Positions 24,901 through 39,078 of a DNA stretch of 64,000 nucleotides are shown in pieces. The stretch is from positions 29,210,354 through 29,274,353 of the forward strand of contig OX439036.1 in the NCBI GenBank assembly GCA_949317995.1, given 5' to 3'. Position 1 is the first letter of the stretch; each line of letters opens with the position of its first letter. A model generated the notes under the pieces. That model was not told the DNA's origin and did no database searches. It saw only the letters and a list, made by a program, of their open reading frames with translations. The DNA comes from Acholoe squamosa (taxonomy: Eukaryota; Annelida; Polychaeta; Phyllodocida; Polynoidae). The position numbers and the translations under genes are program-made.

Positions 24901-27900
24901 GGAAAGTCAGACCCGGAGAGACCACGTGGATCAGTACAGAGGGGGATCCCCATGTCGTAATGACACCACGTGGGGGCTGGTCAGCCAGCAACCGTCTATC
25001 ATTGGGGTAATGTTACTACAAAATAAAACACATTATCGACATGTGACAGTGCCTCATCTGATTGATGTCTCTGTCTTAGTACAGTAATATGTGCTTTGGT
25101 ATATGGGCCTGACGTATGTAACGACTCATCTGACTTCATATGTTTACCGTAGATTATCGGTATGTACAAGAATAGCATACATGCTTAGACCACAGCCCCC
25201 TTAAACATAGATATTTTCACCAACAGAGACTTGAGTTATAGACTGAAGAAAGTAATGTAACACATGAAGGGTCACATGATCGCCTGGAGGAATTACACAG
25301 CACCTCTTGCCAAGATCATTGCACTTCTTTGGGCGTACACAGGTAACCTGATTAAAATGGATAAAAATGTCAGTCTGGAAGGAACTTTTGACACATAAAA
25401 TGTAGAAGAATCCGGGGGTCTTATGATAGGGAAATAACAGGTCTCGATCCCATGATTACTCACGCTCCAGTGGTCATGTGGTAGACATGTGTTTATCTTT
25501 AGTACATCTCCAGTACACGCGGGGGAGCCACCAGGTTAGACTGATACCATGAGGTCTAGGTAGACGTTGTACATGTACATGTAGAGAGAGAGCTATGCAT
25601 GCATCATGACTGATGTATGGTACACATGCACCTTATTCTTATAATAACAGAGCATTGAAAGTAGCCACTCAGATGAGGTATGTATTTATGGATCACCTTG
25701 GCCTACCTGCAGTCCCTCTCTTGTGAAAAAAAAAAAAACACACACACACACACAAACAACAACACAGAGGCAGTTTTAAGCGGTTGTACATATCTAAGGA
25801 TATCTAAGATGGGGTGTTTAGCCTTTAGGTGGGCATTCAGATATGCGGATGCATTCTTGGGAGCAGAACCCTGGTTGGTAGGGACCTGGCAAAGGGTCAA
25901 ATTATGTAGGCAATGTATTAGAAAAAGTAACCTTTTTGCTGTTTTCTTTTCTAATATTGGGATTAGAAAATAGTGGATCAAGTATGCGATGCAAATTTTT
26001 GATATATTTCAGAATTTGTAACTCACTTTTCTGTCCGATGTCTAGATCTGTTCTGATAAGGGTTTTCACACCTTTTTCTAGTACATTTCCTATTTAATTT
26101 AACCCTTCATGAGCATTCTTATCAGTAGGCAGATAAGGCTGATAAGGGCAGCACTGGTTGCTATGACGTCACTGCTGCTCCCAAGAATATACAAATGTAG
26201 AGTCAGAGTCAATGCCTGTGCTGCAGTAATTAAATACCATTGCATCAGAAATCCCATAAAACTAATAACTGATTGTAAGAATATGAAAACCAATATCCAA
26301 TCACCTCATTCAATTAAGCTTTATTGTGATGAGCATATATGATAAGCCTACAGACATATGGAATACCGTAAATTAGTAAATCAATTTGTAGAACCGGATC
26401 TGGAGTAGATCTATGGAGTATAAAACACAGTTGAAAACTATGATAAGGAGAATTTCCCACAAAGCTTCCACAAGGGAACATGTGTAGTTTATATGACCTG
26501 AGATCGTGATCAGGACTTGCACGTGTCGTCCCTGCCAAGAGTTAGTACATACAGGGGTGGAGAAATAGTTGTGACAATCTGCGGGTACTGACACCCACAC
26601 ACCATGGAGGAGGTCATCCAGGTGGTTACAGCCACTTACATCTTACTCCACGCTTCCTCCTCCAGTGCCAGGTACCACCAATACAAAATACGTGTCAGCA
26701 TGGTCACCCCTATTCATCATAAGAAAGCTTCCACTAAACCACCCAAGCCTTAAGGACACCCACAAAATATGACTTCTAATAGCATGGCACTGTTTTGCAA
26801 GATTATCAGCTAGTGCTATGTATACCGGTAAAGGTGTAAATCCTTTGGTTCTTATTTACAGGCACACTTTCTATCATGAATAAGAAATCTATACTGCCCC
26901 CGTCCCAAATCCACCGATACTGTCATAACCTTGCTGGTGCTCATTAAAACGTTAGTACCCGGGCGATATAATACTTAAACCAATTTGATTATGAATTTGT
27001 GACCATACACTGTAACCAGTGGATCAAAAGGTCCCAAATGATGATAGGACATGTTAAAACTAAAACAGTGCCCATTCGACAGTGCTAACCGTCTAATCTA
27101 TACCTCGCTACTCTGTCAATACCCCCCCCCCCCCCCACACACACACATTATCTCAGAGGGCTAAAGTAAGTAGCACTATAACGCCCTTCACCAACACCCC
27201 ACGTCACAGCTCCCATACCTCGTACACCTACACACCACGCGACTGTCAGGGAGTTACCATACCTGTTGGCCTATTTTTTTTCTACACACGGGAGGAAACA
27301 GTGTGGTGTTGTGTTCTCTGCAGGTCTACAGTGCACACTTCCTCCGGAGAAAATCACACAATTTACAAATACCCTTACAATCTGCCTGGTTGGCTACCAA
27401 GCGTGACCACTGATATTACAAACTGCTAAATAGAGGTTCAAAACATCCGGCTCTATATCATGATTTATATAAGTAACGATGTACTGAATAGTCTGGTTTG
27501 GAGGTGAATCCCCTAACTACTGGTAATTTAAATAGGTACTTTATTAATATTGAACTTACCCATTTCTGTACCAGAAAAGCTAAGTTAGGTAACTGGAATT
27601 CATTACTATTTCTTGCTGCACCACTATGCTGACATATGATCTTTTCTTTTGTATGTATTTTAAATATGGTAAAACTTCATACATAATCGAGTAGTTAAAT
27701 CATGGTATAACATGTTTTATCTATATGTATAACTGCCGAATGTTCTATTCTAAAAAGGGGGGTGGGGGCTTCAGTCTCAGTGATAACCACACATGCCACT
27801 TGTGTAGCTATGAGGAATCATGTGACAGATTACTATCACTGTGTGATGAGTAACTGTAATGGAGCTGCTCTCAAATACCACATGATATGTATACATGCAC

Positions 27901-28220
27901 TCTATATTATATCCGCCTTCACAACCTTGGATCGTTGTCTGTATATGTTCAGCATTACATGTGTATAGATACTCGGTTCGGGGACAGGTTTCTTATTGTT
28001 TGTAGTTTTGTGGATTATATATCTCACTGGGGAAGGAGTTCCAATTTATTTTAGAAATTTTATTTTTGATAGATCTATGCAATATTCTCTCGTATTATAA
28101 AGTGGAGTATGTTAAGTGCCGTTTAGTTTCGAGAACATTTTTACATTGTACTAAACTAGAGTGTAGACTGCGTTATCTCTAGGAGGATCATATCCTTGTG
28201 GTAATTCACACCTAACACCC
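18959..28220. other. Host DNA, no gene recognised
   Basis: Contains a (CA)n run near 25738-25754 and a C-tract/AC-repeat compound near 27121-27147. A stretch at about 24040-24160 on the minus strand has a B-box-like tgttcgaatcggg followed by an A-rich tail, possibly a SINE end. Segments near 20473-20630 and 24897-25006 have acceptor- and donor-like borders but no recognisable product. Confidence 0.35.
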
Positions 28221-28300
28221 ATAGTCCACTCGGCCTCTGTCGCAGGAATTCATATAGGAAATGTATGGCTCAATCGCGCAACGGAGGTCAAGTGGACTAT
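28221..28300 (-). mobile_element. 80-bp palindromic MITE, copy 2 (inverted)
   Basis: Same unit as at 8461-8540 but in reverse orientation. On the minus strand it reads atagtccacttgacctccgt, then gattgagccatacatttcc, then the closing arm. It lies 13 bp from copy 3, and the two form a head-to-head pair. Confidence 0.75.
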
Positions 28301-28313
28301 CGTCATTACACCC

Positions 28314-28393
28314 ATAGTCCACTTGGCCTCTGTCACGTGATTGAGCCATATATTTCCTATATAAATTTCTGTGACAGAGGCCTAGTGGACTAT
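28314..28393 (+). mobile_element. 80-bp palindromic MITE, copy 3
   Basis: Begins atagtccacttggcctctgt and closes with acagaggcctagtggactat. The core gattgagccatatatttcc matches copies 1 and 2. A small taatg/ttaca-like spacer separates it from copy 2. Confidence 0.75.
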
Positions 28394-31300
28394 CAGTGTT
28401 ATGTTCAAGGACATGGGGATCGACTACATAATAGTCATAGGGGGATGTATAAGTTGTTGAATCTAAGCATTACGACATCCCGTGTTAAAAGGGTATAAGT
28501 AGATCTTTACCTATCCACACTTGACACACATCGCACACCTACGCCCCCTCCCGGCCTGTCACGATCCATGTAGGACGGTCTTGTGGGACAACAGGAAGTG
28601 GGCAGACCACAGAGCAGCCCGCAGATCCAGCCCTCCAGGGTAAGGAGGGGGTTGCCCCATCCCCCCCCCCATATATAACATCGCTTTCAGTATTCAACTG
28701 CAGCAATTGTGTATGCGGTGTGATAAAGCCCCAGGTAGGTGGGAGGATCCCAATCTGGGGGATCTAAACATGATCTTACAGGTAGATTCTCCATGGGGCA
28801 GCAGCGCTAGTGTGGGGGTGGGGATCCCCCCGGCCAGTGGAGAAACACACGGAAAGATCCAATCTAGGGTCTAATAGTGGTAGCCGCAGAGGGCAATTAC
28901 TGGATCCAACACAGGTCTGGGCAAGCCTGGCAGAACTATACAATGCGTTTCCTTGGGGCGGGGAGGGGGGATAAATGTTGTCGTCATAGTAGTGTATTCA
29001 TTCTGGATACCCAACACTCGGTCATGGTACTGAGTTTTACATTTTTGGATCCTTAGTTCTCAGTATCCTGCCCCGGACTCTGTGAACCAGGAGGAGACTT
29101 GGGGGCGGGGGGGGGGGCATGTATGGGTATGGGCGTTTGTTTCCTGACCCCTTCATCTGTGTAACCAGGGAAGTCTCCCTGGTGTAACCCACTGTTACTT
29201 CCTAAACTACTCATATTAAATGTTGCATTAATAGTGATTTAGGTTGAACCCTTACCAGTAGTACAGGACGTTCAATCTGACGTACATATTCACATATAAA
29301 AGACACTGTAAGTCTAATGTAGCTATAGTTCGATATTTGTCTAGAAACGCACTTGATGTTTGCTTTTGCAATGCATTGTATAGATTACACTCAATGCAGA
29401 AATTGCTGCGATTGATCGAGATGCTCGAGATGGTGATGGAATAGACCTTGCCACATACAATGATACATAGATCTGTACAGGTTTGCCACAGATCTTCAAA
29501 ATCATTCACATTCTGTGAATTCACCCTGGGCCCTAGCTAGCAGGCCAGCCAAGTCTAGTGGGTATGACTTTGGCTGGTAACAGATCCCACTCAATCCAGT
29601 GGGGTTGAAAAACAAGTCATCCATCATTTTAGGCAGTATGAGGAACTAGGAGGTTTAAGTAATGTCCTATGTTCAAGTATAGACACTTTACTTTGTAAAT
29701 TCACTTACATTGTTGCCTATCAGTTGAATGAAACTCTGTTACATATCCATTTGTAAAATGTTCCCTGGTCACAACCTATCCTTTGTCACTTTGTTATGGT
29801 TTCACTCTGTGGAGCTGAGATCCAGCTAGCCGTAGCCCTTTCCCTACAGAGGGAGGTAGTGTGAGATAGGGTGGTTAGCAGTGGGCAAACAAGTTCAACT
29901 CCCATACCTAGAGGTCACTACTAGTGTGAATCAGGTGTCTCCATCTGGCCAAAGTGGTGAGAAATGCAAACAAATATGCACCACAGCACACCACACAGTC
30001 CAAAGATGGCCAACTTGGATCCAGGATTATGATAACTGGGACACTTTTGAGCTACAACAATTAAACAGTTAAGTATGTAAAACTATGAGAGGTACACACA
30101 AAAAAAATAAGGCATTAGTTTACATATCAGCCCACCTTACTTTTCAAGACTAGGATGTTTATGCCTCAAACTCAGTGACTTCCCTAGCCCCCAGTGATTG
30201 TATGGGACACTGTTATCGACTGTACCATACACCCTAGGTACAGGCGATGTAAATTGACTACCCGGGCCCTACCCTACAACCTCACAAACATATGATTGCT
30301 AGGGCCGATCCATAAAGTATTATCATACTAGGGGGTGAGGATGTCCAAAATGGGGTATTGGTAAAGTGTGTCACACTTTGTGAGGGGGGGGGGGCAAAAG
30401 GCCCAAAAAGCGTAACATGATTTATGCATCAGCCCTTACTCCACATAGGGTATATAGATGGGTGGTGATCTATGGTCCTGCCAGGCCTGTCCATGGGGCT
30501 ATCTCCTGATAACCCCACGTCCACGGGCAGACATGTCATCCACGGGATAGAACAGAAATAGTTCTTATCTAGGACTACCTGATAAAAGAGGTTCTACAGT
30601 ATACAAAGTGTGGCAGGCCCACACATTCAGTGATACAAAGTATATGGCTGCACACATCATCTTTATATACTATTTCAATGACCAGTGTTCTGATACAGTA
30701 TCACTTTCCCAGCTACATATATACCGATTTAAAAAAAGTTCAAGGAGTCAACGGTCAGATTTGTACAGTCCTCTCCTGCAGCAGACCATGCTAAAAGCCA
30801 TTGCTGCATAGACTGGGCCATTTATTTGTGCACAACACACTTACATACTATCGCCTTTCAGACTAATCTCATGCCTATCACCGATCATCTTTGATCTAGC
30901 CCCGATGTACTGACCTCTGACCTTTTGATTGACACTTTAGCATGGGAACCCTTCTGATGCAACCCCTCAGGGGACACTACCCCACTAACAGGGATGATTG
31001 GTAGACTACTGGAGAGCTTCGTGAATTAGTCCGTGAATTAGTCCAGCCCCTCACCGTCCCATTATACCGAATCAATGGGTTTTAAGATTTAAGGGCTTTT
31101 CTATTGAGGATCTTTCTGAAATAAACCACTTTGGTTTCTTTTTTCCAACCGCACGCCCTTTAAACAGCCACTAAGATGTGTTATAATTTTGCGAATGGGG
31201 CCTCGTTGGACCCTGGCTAGAGAGCAAATCACAGCATGTCGCATCTGTCTGTAGCTATCAGGACTACCACTCAGCATGAGTTTTTACTGCCTCTTCCCAT

Positions 31301-34300
31301 CCTCCACCAGACACACAGCCACGAGATATATAGAGTGGAGCGTCGCGGCCCAAACAATACTCCCTATTGTAAGCTAGCACAGGGCCCTGGTGGTGTGCCC
31401 GCTACGATCATCACTAACATCACCCTGGAGGAGGAGCGCTGGTGAAGGACAGGTATGGGGCTTTCTGTGCCATGTCTGGGACAGCGAATGTCTACATTAC
31501 AGACCCCAGTAGTACACACGTATAAAGCACATCCTGAATAATGTTGAAGTCAGACCATACAAAACTGGATAGGGCATACACAGCCACAGACCGATGTTTT
31601 GAAAGTGATGCTATCAAATATTCAATCCCCTTCCTTTTTCTTCATGGATACTGTTCACCTTATGCAGGCCATCTAGCACCGTCAACCAAGAACTGGCTGA
31701 ACATTTATGTTATTACAGGTATCTGTGCTTCCAGGGAAGGGAAGACTTGAGATGGTGGGGGTATGAATGTAGCAAAGGGCCAATGAGATAGGGCAGAGTA
31801 CCCCCCCCCCCAACACACACACACATATATAGATAGAACGTTGCTCCAGGTGATGGATCTCCGACTGGTGCTGAGTGCTGTTTCACATACCTTGAAGCAG
31901 GCCGGTTATGCCGAGAATGTCAATAGCTACCCATAATCTATGCCCATAATCCCAGAGGGTAACTGGCAGTGGGCAAGCAGACTAATTGTACGTACAAATA
32001 TATACTAATATACTACGCCTGGCACATGTATGTATTCGGGCTTCCCTAGCCCACTTAAAAGGGTCTATATCTCTTCTTTCCTATCCCCTCAGGATGTGTG
32101 TGGTGCACATATGCGCGGGCACTGACACATTCCTCTGTTAAATTATCAACCTGTGAAGCACGGGATAGCCACTTAGTGCCGCTAAAGTGCTGTAAAACAC
32201 AAATCAATCAATCAACATGTATGTATTGGGAGATGGGGTAAATGCTACTGGTCTACTGTTCATTCAACTCGGCCAACCCTCGCCGCCCCTTCATTAAAGG
32301 GATCTTAATCAAGGGTGATTAATGATCACAGTTCTTGTATCGTGTGCATGAACTGGCTGCAGCAAATATACCCCTATACTCCATGCATGTGGTGAGGTTT
32401 CCGGGTAAACTTTGCATAGAAGTCATATACATTTAATAGGGACTAACTAGCTGGGGCCATACTAGAAGAAGAATGACAAAAATGGCTACTATCTTATTTC
32501 TGTAATTATCATCTGAATCAGTGCCATGACACTGAGAGGACGATTCCACGGCTCGCCATATGCAGATGCTGTATCTGATGGTTTTCATTTTGATAAGACA
32601 GTCTGACCTCTGTATAAGACAGATTAACCATGCATGTCCTTAACGTCACCTGTGACCTTCATTATGGCATGTCCGACGCGACACAAGTGACGTTATTACA
32701 CAATGTTACACTTTTCGTGACGTCACACTTTAAATGGAAAAGTGGAGGGGTAGAGTAGCTATGTCAGTTCTCTAGGTTACCTGTCCATACAGGTAGATAG
32801 GCCTTAGGGAACCGATCTCATGACCTAAATCAGATCCCAAAACGCTGAGGTATAGGAAGACTAGATTTAGGAACTTGTGCAAATAACAGAAGCCCCTGTG
32901 GTATATAGTCATCCCCCCCCCCCACACATATACCTGTACTCTAACCCTACTGCAACTTGTCAAACTGACCAACGCCAAGTGAGGGAATGACCACTGCCGG
33001 CGTCCACTACCTGAGGACCTACACCCATTTCCGGTAGTGAACAAATGCCCGAGTGTCCCCTCAGATTAATTCACAAGCGTACCCCGACAATGACCGTCAC
33101 TGGTGGTCAGCTTTAAAAAAAAACATACACTGACTTCCAATGGTCCCACCATGGGAACACAGTCGCCAACTCCATTTCACACTCCATAAACTGCAGGTAT
33201 TCCCACTTCGTTCAGGGCTTTTGGTGGGAGAAGGGTGGGGGGGGGGGACTTTTAATTCATGAGTGCAACGATTACTAGGTATGTGTAAATGACATATTTC
33301 AATTGGTATGAGTTTTCAACTTGCCATCAGACGTAACAATGCATGTGAATGGTCAGCAGGCTATGGAGCTATCTCTTGGTATTGGTGTATTGATGTACAT
33401 ATCATGTACTGATCAGGCCCGTAGCCAGACACTGTGGGGGGGGGGGAGCTCAAATAATTTAGGTGGAATATAAATATTCGTGTGGCGAAGTTTGTTTGTT
33501 TAGTTTTATGTCCGGGGGCCATCGAGGAACTCAGACATTCAAGGTTTCTCGGACATTAAGTCCTTTCTTTTCTTTTTGGACAGGTATTTATATGCTGCTT
33601 GCCCGACACAGCAGTGACCGAATCTATGAATGACCGAATCTATGAGATGAATGACTGAATCTATGAGGAGGGTCGAGGGGGAAAACCGCTACCGGGGCTT
33701 CATTCCCCTACTCTTTTCGAAGGATAGCAAGTGTTCTTTTATTTGCCTGGTCCCATAGGAAGGGCCAAACAAACCACGGCCTTTGATCACTCAGACGTGG
33801 TTCACTGAGGGGGAATCCCATGGCAAAAAACAAGCATGTAAGCCCAGGCCCGTGCATATGGACACCAGCTGCCCACATGCTCACCCCAAGACACAAGAAA
33901 CCCCAAGTTTGTCACCTTTTATGAATCTGGTATGCCCACTGTTAGTATGGAAGGAGATTTCTCCTTGTGGACTCCCAATGAAGTTATTCTGCTCCTTCAT
34001 GCCCTCACATGAAGGTCCCCACTCCACAGGGGGAGGCGTGGCGAAGTGATGAAAACCGCAAGCGATGCATAGCGACAATAACTGACAATAACCCAGGAGT
34101 CTACAACAAGCATTGAAGCTGTAATTTCCTTGATACAACAAAACCTTATACATATACTGACTTGAATATCCATTCATGCACCCAAAGTTAATAACATAGA
34201 TGCACCTCAAACCACGCCGTCTGCTGCACTCAGCAGTAAGTATAGATGTCTTAAATGTCATAACTGGATATGATATTTTTTGATCATTTATGTTGCCACT

Positions 34301-35984
34301 GCCAACAAACTGACATGTGTATAAGGGAACATTTAACAATTATGTCACTGGTATTTAGGCATTTTTCAGGACCCACCCACCCATTTGTCACTGTTTTTGT
34401 ATGGAACATATAGAGAAACCCAAGACCCCCATCCCCTAAGCAGTGACGTCATTGTTGAACGTTCCCAAAAATGAAAACTTAGCACGTAAGACAAACTCAA
34501 ATAAGTGAGCCTCTGTGCAACATGTCAAACATACCATTGGACCTGGTGGCCCTGTAATATATTTACAGGTTGACGCTGTGTGTAAAAAGACCATCTCGAT
34601 TCCTAACAGTACGGGATTCTTTCGTGCATTATGGGTCTGGAACCTCTTTCCAAAAATGACAGGGCCTCCTGGTGACCACAGAGTACTTAGGGCCAAGGAC
34701 CAACCTCTGATGGTTCATATACATGAGCAACAGATTTATGGACCCCTGTGAGTGCAACTCTCTAGAATGTTGAACCAGAGGTTAGAGAATGGGGTCATTG
34801 CGGTCCATGGGCCTGTCAGAGAATATGCAGGTGATACCACTGGTCAGCTGCGCCGTGGGTGGGCACATGGGGGTACGTGGTACACGTCTCTGGGAGTCTT
34901 GTAAAAATTTGTTCTGGATCCGGTGCCGGGTGCTGATCAGCTGCAAACTTGAGAAGACTAAGAATGGTATGGAATATGTGAGAATAGTTGGGAAGAGGAG
35001 GTCAGAATCCATACTCATAACTGTAACAGTTTGAATTAATTGCTCAAGGATTTTATAAGATATTGAATCTTTCATTTCATTTCTTGTGATATTCTCAATC
35101 TTATCCTTTTTTGGTCTATCTGGATATTTTTTTGATAAGCATGTGTCAACTTCTTTGGATTGATTCCTAAGCTTGAACATCTATGGAGGGGAATATTTTA
35201 GAAAGGATGAAGTTCATTTCTGACTTCATAACTTGTAAAAAACTGGCCTCGATCGACCTGTGTATATGTGACCTTTATAGCTCGCTACCTTTATGGCCTG
35301 TTAACGACAATTTAATGCGGCATACACAGCTCCACCTGGTAGATATAATCTGCCTTGATATGAGCATGTGCCACAACTATGAGACACGCCCGCTGGTATG
35401 GTGCTATGTGATCAAAGCAGTCCAGCCCACCGATAATCACTGATCAAAGCGGCCAAACTTGTTAAGGGTCCCCGGCCATGTATCTAAAACCAGATAAAGG
35501 GCCCTGCTGAAATCTAATCTTGTGGACATTATGACATTATCCAATTAGTTCACAAATCCTTTTTCAAATGAGAAGGTATTCTCAGAGGGCATCTGTAGGA
35601 AAAGCAATCTTTCCTTGTTTTATAGAGTTTGGGATTGCAGCAGGCCTATAGACAGCTGAGATGGTAGCCAAAAATAGTTCGAGCCTTCGACATGTACAAG
35701 GAGGGGGGGGGGGGGGTGGGTGGCAGAAAAAGAAACCCGCTTCATTGCCCGTAATCATCTGGAGAACCCCACTATACGCAATCATGACCAAGGAAAAATT
35801 GGGCGTTGTGCATTGAAGCACAGAAGGCTCAGGGTAGGTACCATAAAACTCTCTATCAACCCTGTAGGGTCACAGGAATCAGCACTTGCGAAATATTGAC
35901 TAATTACTTACAAATAGAAACTATTATCTATACATGTACTGACACCAGTCTGGCATAATCTTCTCTTACTAAACCTCTTGGACT
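28394..35984. other. Host DNA, no gene recognised
   Basis: Many C or G homopolymers occur (near 28663, 29110, 30386, 31801, 32913, 33238, 33438, 35702), several directly followed by AC or GT repeats. A 14-18 bp tandem motif tgaccgaatctatga repeats near 33613-33667. A splice-bounded open segment at about 31312-31435 is discussed in the findings. Confidence 0.35.
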
Positions 35985-36116
35985 GCTGGCCCCCTGGTGT
36001 GCTGGCCCCCCGGACACCTGGCCCCCTGGACACTTGGCCCCCAGACACTTGCCCCCCAGACACCTAGCCCCCGGACACCTGGCCCCCTGGAAACCTGGCC
36101 CCCTGGACACCTAGCA
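35985..36116. repeat. GC-rich minisatellite, unit about 16-17 bp
   Basis: About eight imperfect copies of a unit like ctggccccctggacac. The minus strand is strongly G-rich (ggggccaggtgtccag), so G-quadruplex formation is possible. The open frames here only translate the repeat. Confidence 0.85.
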
Positions 36117-36189
36117 CCCTTGCTCCCAAATCCCTCCCTCATAAATCTATTCACTTGAGCAAGTCAAATGTCAATTCACGGGAGTTAGT

Positions 36190-36283
36190 GACTTTTCTCT
36201 CTTTATTCTTATATGATTGAACAAAAGCGTCTCACATTTAGACGCTTTTGTTTAATCTATGTAAGAATAAAGAGAGAAAAGTC
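36190..36283. repeat. Fold-back element, 94 bp
   Basis: Outer arms gacttttctctctttattct and agaataaagagagaaaagtc are exact complements. An inner hairpin (aaaagcgtc/gacgctttt) sits in the middle. The structure is strictly two nested stems around a short loop. Confidence 0.8.
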
Positions 36284-36584
36284 GGGCCTGGACCTAAGCC
36301 TATGAGGAAATGGATTGGAGAATCATTCAAAAGTGATCTTCTTTTTTTTTTTTAAATAATCATGGTAAATAGATGAGTGCATGTTTAGTTATTTTTTCTT
36401 GCATGAATATACAGACAAATATATGAACTAATTGTCTATAACAATTTTATTAATGTATAACTTTTATTTTCTAAAAAATGTAAACTGAAAAATGGACTTT
36501 TGTTTATTTTTAAACTCTACAGCCTACGCGGCGGTATAGACTCAGGGTGATCCCTGAGCCAAAAATGTATGAACCAAAATAGAC

Positions 36585-36652
<68 letters not shown>
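36585..36652. repeat. (TA)n microsatellite
   Basis: About 67 bases of uninterrupted TA dinucleotides. The minus-strand open frame through it is an artefact of the repeat. Confidence 0.95.
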
Positions 36653-36654
<2 letters not shown>

Positions 36655-36911
36655 TAGTTAAACCAGTTGTCATTATGTTAGTGTCAAACCAGTGTATATA
36701 TCCATTTCTAAGGCATGCTGTATATCCAGTTTGAGCACCCTCATTCCGACAATGGCTTACCATGATATAAAATTGGTATGATGGCTTGTGGAAGGTTAGT
36801 GCTGCGCTATATGGTAAAATATAATTTGCATCCAAAGTTATTAATATGTGAAATAGGAGTAATTTTGTCTGCGCCAGGGCCTTTTTGTCTGGAGAAAAAA
36901 AAGCTTCCTTT

Positions 36912-36942
<31 letters not shown>

Positions 36943-39078
36943 GAAGAAACCTTTCCAACCAGTTCCATTATATCGTGTTAAAATACCATGTCGGAATGGT
37001 CGACATCACCTACCTTACGCCCATATGGTGGGTGCAGGCCAAAGGCCCCTATAAACATCCCCCCTCCCCCATCTCATCTATAACCACCTTAGAGGGACAT
37101 CCATCCACAAAGCACTGTCATTTGAAAGTGAGCTAAATTAAATTTGGTCTAATTACCCTTTGTGGTGCCGCCCCCTAGCGTGAAGGTCAGACCAGGCTAT
37201 GCTTCAGTTGGCCAGAAGGCGGTGCCCCAACACGATATAGGAGTGTAGTGAAGGGGGTGGGGAGCTGAGCGTGTAGCTAGTATGGGATACAAGGGCATCA
37301 TTAGAAGACAATACTGACAGCAGGTAGCTTGACCACCCCTGGATCCCGTGCATCTGCCTAGTAGTTTAAAGAAAGGGCGTTAAGAGGCTATTTCCACACC
37401 ACGTGTACCCTTGTCCATTAAATCAAGTTTGTAAATGCCTTAATTGGCTGCCCATGAGAGTGTGATCGGGATGAGAATGCCCTATGTGTACCTGGGAGCT
37501 GGGGCGTGTAGTGAGGTCGGCGGATTGGCGTGGTGGTGAGGAGGGGAGGAAAAGAGGCATACAGGGATGGCATGCATGCCAACATAGCTGACCATCTGCT
37601 GTTCCGGATCCGGTCTGCTGATCCTCTAACACCAGAGGTCGCCCAGAGGTCGACGCTGTTTGCTAAGGGCCACGCGCCCTTTTGAGGGGCCTATGTGCCT
37701 CACCACTGTATGTGAAAGCACACAGCACCCCTTTCACTGCTGTACTCATTTACATAGGCCTGCAGCTTTAAATCAATCAGAATCACAATGGTGACGAGTG
37801 CTGCTGATGAACTGGTGATACACTGGTGAAAGTGCCAAGACTAGTCTATTCAGTTTGCACCTCTTTCACTGCCGACAACTGAATCAGTGATGAGGCGATC
37901 ATCAAAAAAGCCCTTCAGCCAGTGCTCGCATAATCCAAGCTCCGTCAGGTATCTACTATCTACCAGTATCAACCATGTGAAAACACTGTGGATGCACTGT
38001 ATCAGAATAGACGACCAACCAACAAAGGGCTACAAAGGGATGATTATGAAAACAATTCCTCGGGTTCAACAACATAAGAATAGAGTATTTGGAATGGGAG
38101 CAGGGACATCAGAAGTGTAGACGTACTACCTGTAATGCCCCAGCAGTATTAAACTGACCCCGCCCCCCTTCCAGCCTTTTCAGCAGCCTACGGTGTGCGG
38201 CCACCTGGCCCCTGACCAGCTCCGTACCCATATCGCATTAGGCACCTCATAGTGTCATTAATAACGCCATGAATCACACTAATGTTGTTCAGGCCCGCCT
38301 ACACCTAATGCTAAAGACTATTCAGTATTTTAAGTGACAATGTCCTCGTATATACAGAACACCTCACAAATTACACCTGGCAGGGGTACACAGGTGTAAA
38401 CCTTCACATATATATCTACGCCAATGTCCAGTGCCCAACATTATAATGATGATACTGTGCTTTGTTGGTGGATATGTTGGATGTGGGGTCAGGGATGCTA
38501 GGGGTGTGGCTGAATGTCGTTAGTCATCTCCACTTTCAGAAGCCTCCACATGCAATTTCATACACGTTATACACACATTTTGTACGAGCCCTTTACAACG
38601 TTCCCCACGATGCATCCCATACTGGCCACACATGCAAGCGGTACTATAGTTGTGGGGAGTATCAATGGATATAGACGCAGGAGGTAATGACAGCAGTTAT
38701 AGATGTCTGCTTCGGTTGTTACATGTATAGTCTCATTGTTGAGGTGTCAAAGCATATTTCGATGCAAATGATTGTAGTTCTATGGGTAAATGTATAATTC
38801 ATAAGCTGACCTTGGTGGGGTATGATCACGTACCCCATTCTAGGTGCGTAGAAGTGTGAGAGGGGTGAGACTGTTTGCCCTCCCTTCCCACCCCTGGAGA
38901 GAGCCAGGGCGAAGGTCATACATACAAGGTCATCTTTCGGTGCGCGGTGGAGAAAGTTAGCTATTTTAAAGTGTCCGGAAAGCTTCATGAAACCGTGGGC
39001 CACGCCTCTTTACATCAGTTGTACCAGAGGTGTTGCTTTAACATATTATTAATTGCAGACATCGATTACTTGCAGATA
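36653..39078. other. Host DNA, no gene recognised
   Basis: Contains a C tract then an A tract near 36914-36936 and otherwise unremarkable DNA. The short open frames overlap on both strands and show no family signature. Confidence 0.4.

Noticed and set aside
24897-25006. Possible exon between gacatgcag and attggg-GTAATG
   Set aside because: Borders are plausible but the segment is only 110 bases, with no recognised product or linked exons.
33881-34339. 152-codon minus-strand frame
   Set aside because: No domain, no splice borders and a competing plus-strand frame over the same bases; composition is not gene-like.
34515-34751. 78-codon frame with Gly-Pro repeats in both strands
   Set aside because: The GPP-like pattern comes from an imperfect ggtggccctgt/acagggcctcc inverted repeat, not from a collagen-like gene.
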